Below, piece by piece: positions 5,165-5,397 of a DNA stretch of 5,397 nt. Position 1 is the first letter of the stretch; every line of letters starts with the position of its first letter. This DNA is from CAYHIN01 sp964356705. Lineage in GTDB: Bacteria > Patescibacteriota > Microgenomatia > CAZETR01 > Amesbacteraceae. The stretch is from positions 1 through 5,397 of the forward strand of contig CAYHIN010000045.1 in NCBI GenBank assembly GCA_964356705.1, written 5' to 3'. Both the position numbers and the translations under genes were made by a program. The notes beneath the pieces are model-generated. The model worked only from the letters and a program-made list of their open reading frames with translations, ran no database searches and was not told the origin of the DNA.

Positions 5165-5395
5165 CTACAATCCAGCCACAAACGGCAAGATCGCCAAGTG
5201 TCTGGCTCTTTTGACCTCAGAGGTCAGAGTCCTTTGGTGCTTAGCACACACCCCACTTCTATCCCTTCCAATAATTCTTCCCCGATCACTCATATATTTA
5301 GACAGTACGCCCACGTCCTTAAACGTAGGCAGAGTCTTTTCCTTACAAAACTGACAATTTCTCGGTACTCTTATTTTTCTCTTTTTCTGCATCAT
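5165..5395 (-). CDS. rpsR: 30S ribosomal protein S18, zinc-ribbon form
   Basis: S18 sits on the platform of the small ribosomal subunit next to S6. The 76-residue product is of normal family length. Its N-terminus is basic (QKKRKIRVPR), followed by NCQFC (C14, C17), the LSKYMSDRGRIIGRDRSG core, GVCAKHQR (C50, H53) and the hallmark KRARHLAILPFV near the end. Two CxxC/CxxH pairs suggest a bound zinc ion. ATG ATG at 5395-5390 gives two possible starts. Only two bases precede the first, so an upstream start or promoter cannot be judged. In many bacteria rpsF and ssb lie just upstream, which here would be outside the window. The gene ends with TAG, a codon read by the RF1 encoded downstream. The GC-rich folded spacer begins immediately after the stop. 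Confidence 0.96.
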   Translation of the reverse strand: MMQKKRKIRVPRNCQFCKEKTLPTFKDVGVLSKYMSDRGRIIGRDRSGVCAKHQRTLTSEVKRARHLAILPFVAGL

Positions 5396-5397
5396 AT

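Noticed and set aside
5088..5354. A plus-strand frame starting at TTG 5088 with GGAGGT 8 nt upstream
   Set aside because: The Shine-Dalgarno is attractive, but most of the frame is antisense to rpsR and the product has no family features.
1..5397. Recoded TGA (as in Gracilibacteria or Absconditabacteria)
   Set aside because: TGA ends both the EamA gene and ctp at family-typical ends, and no gene needs TGA read as glycine.

Overview
The window looks like ordinary chromosome from a streamlined bacterium, most likely a Candidate Phyla Radiation (Patescibacteria) member, perhaps Microgenomates-like. This is inferred from tight packing, a short release factor 1, a zinc-type L31 with a basic C-terminal tail, a CvpA-CAP fusion and few strong Shine-Dalgarno sites. 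No 16S rRNA gene is present to confirm it. The genetic code looks standard: TGA ends both the EamA gene and the ctp gene, TAG ends rpsR, and the other four genes end in TAA.

Layout. At the left edge is the 3' part of a plus-strand EamA-type transporter (2-412), followed by a 94-bp convergent spacer. Everything else is on the minus strand, read from right to left: rpsR (S18), a 136-bp GC-rich spacer with folding potential, a membrane-anchored S41 C-terminal processing peptidase, a membrane-anchored HtrA/DegP-type serine protease (4-bp ATGA overlap), rpmE (L31), prfA (RF1) and a CvpA-CAP fusion protein (28-bp overlap with prfA).

How the genes fit together. Three genes serve translation (S18, L31, RF1). 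Three encode envelope proteins with their working domains predicted outside the membrane (two PDZ proteases and a CAP domain). The rpmE-prfA order is common in bacteria. Here prfA is followed by the envelope gene, whereas many bacteria have prmC, the RF-methylase gene, next to it.

Most notable signals. (1) Five tandem 7-bp GTATNNN units fill the rpmE-prfA gap and run into the prfA start codon. (2) TATAAT-like boxes lie 6-7 nt before the start codons of rpmE, cvpA-CAP and ctp, suggesting leaderless transcripts, while the internally coupled htrA has a strong Shine-Dalgarno. (3) A 14-bp exact tandem duplication, not a multiple of three, lies inside the EamA coding sequence. (4) A 14-pair interrupted stem and an interleaved hairpin lie between rpsR and ctp. 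I saw no tRNA, rRNA, CRISPR array, insertion sequence or convincing new multi-gene system.
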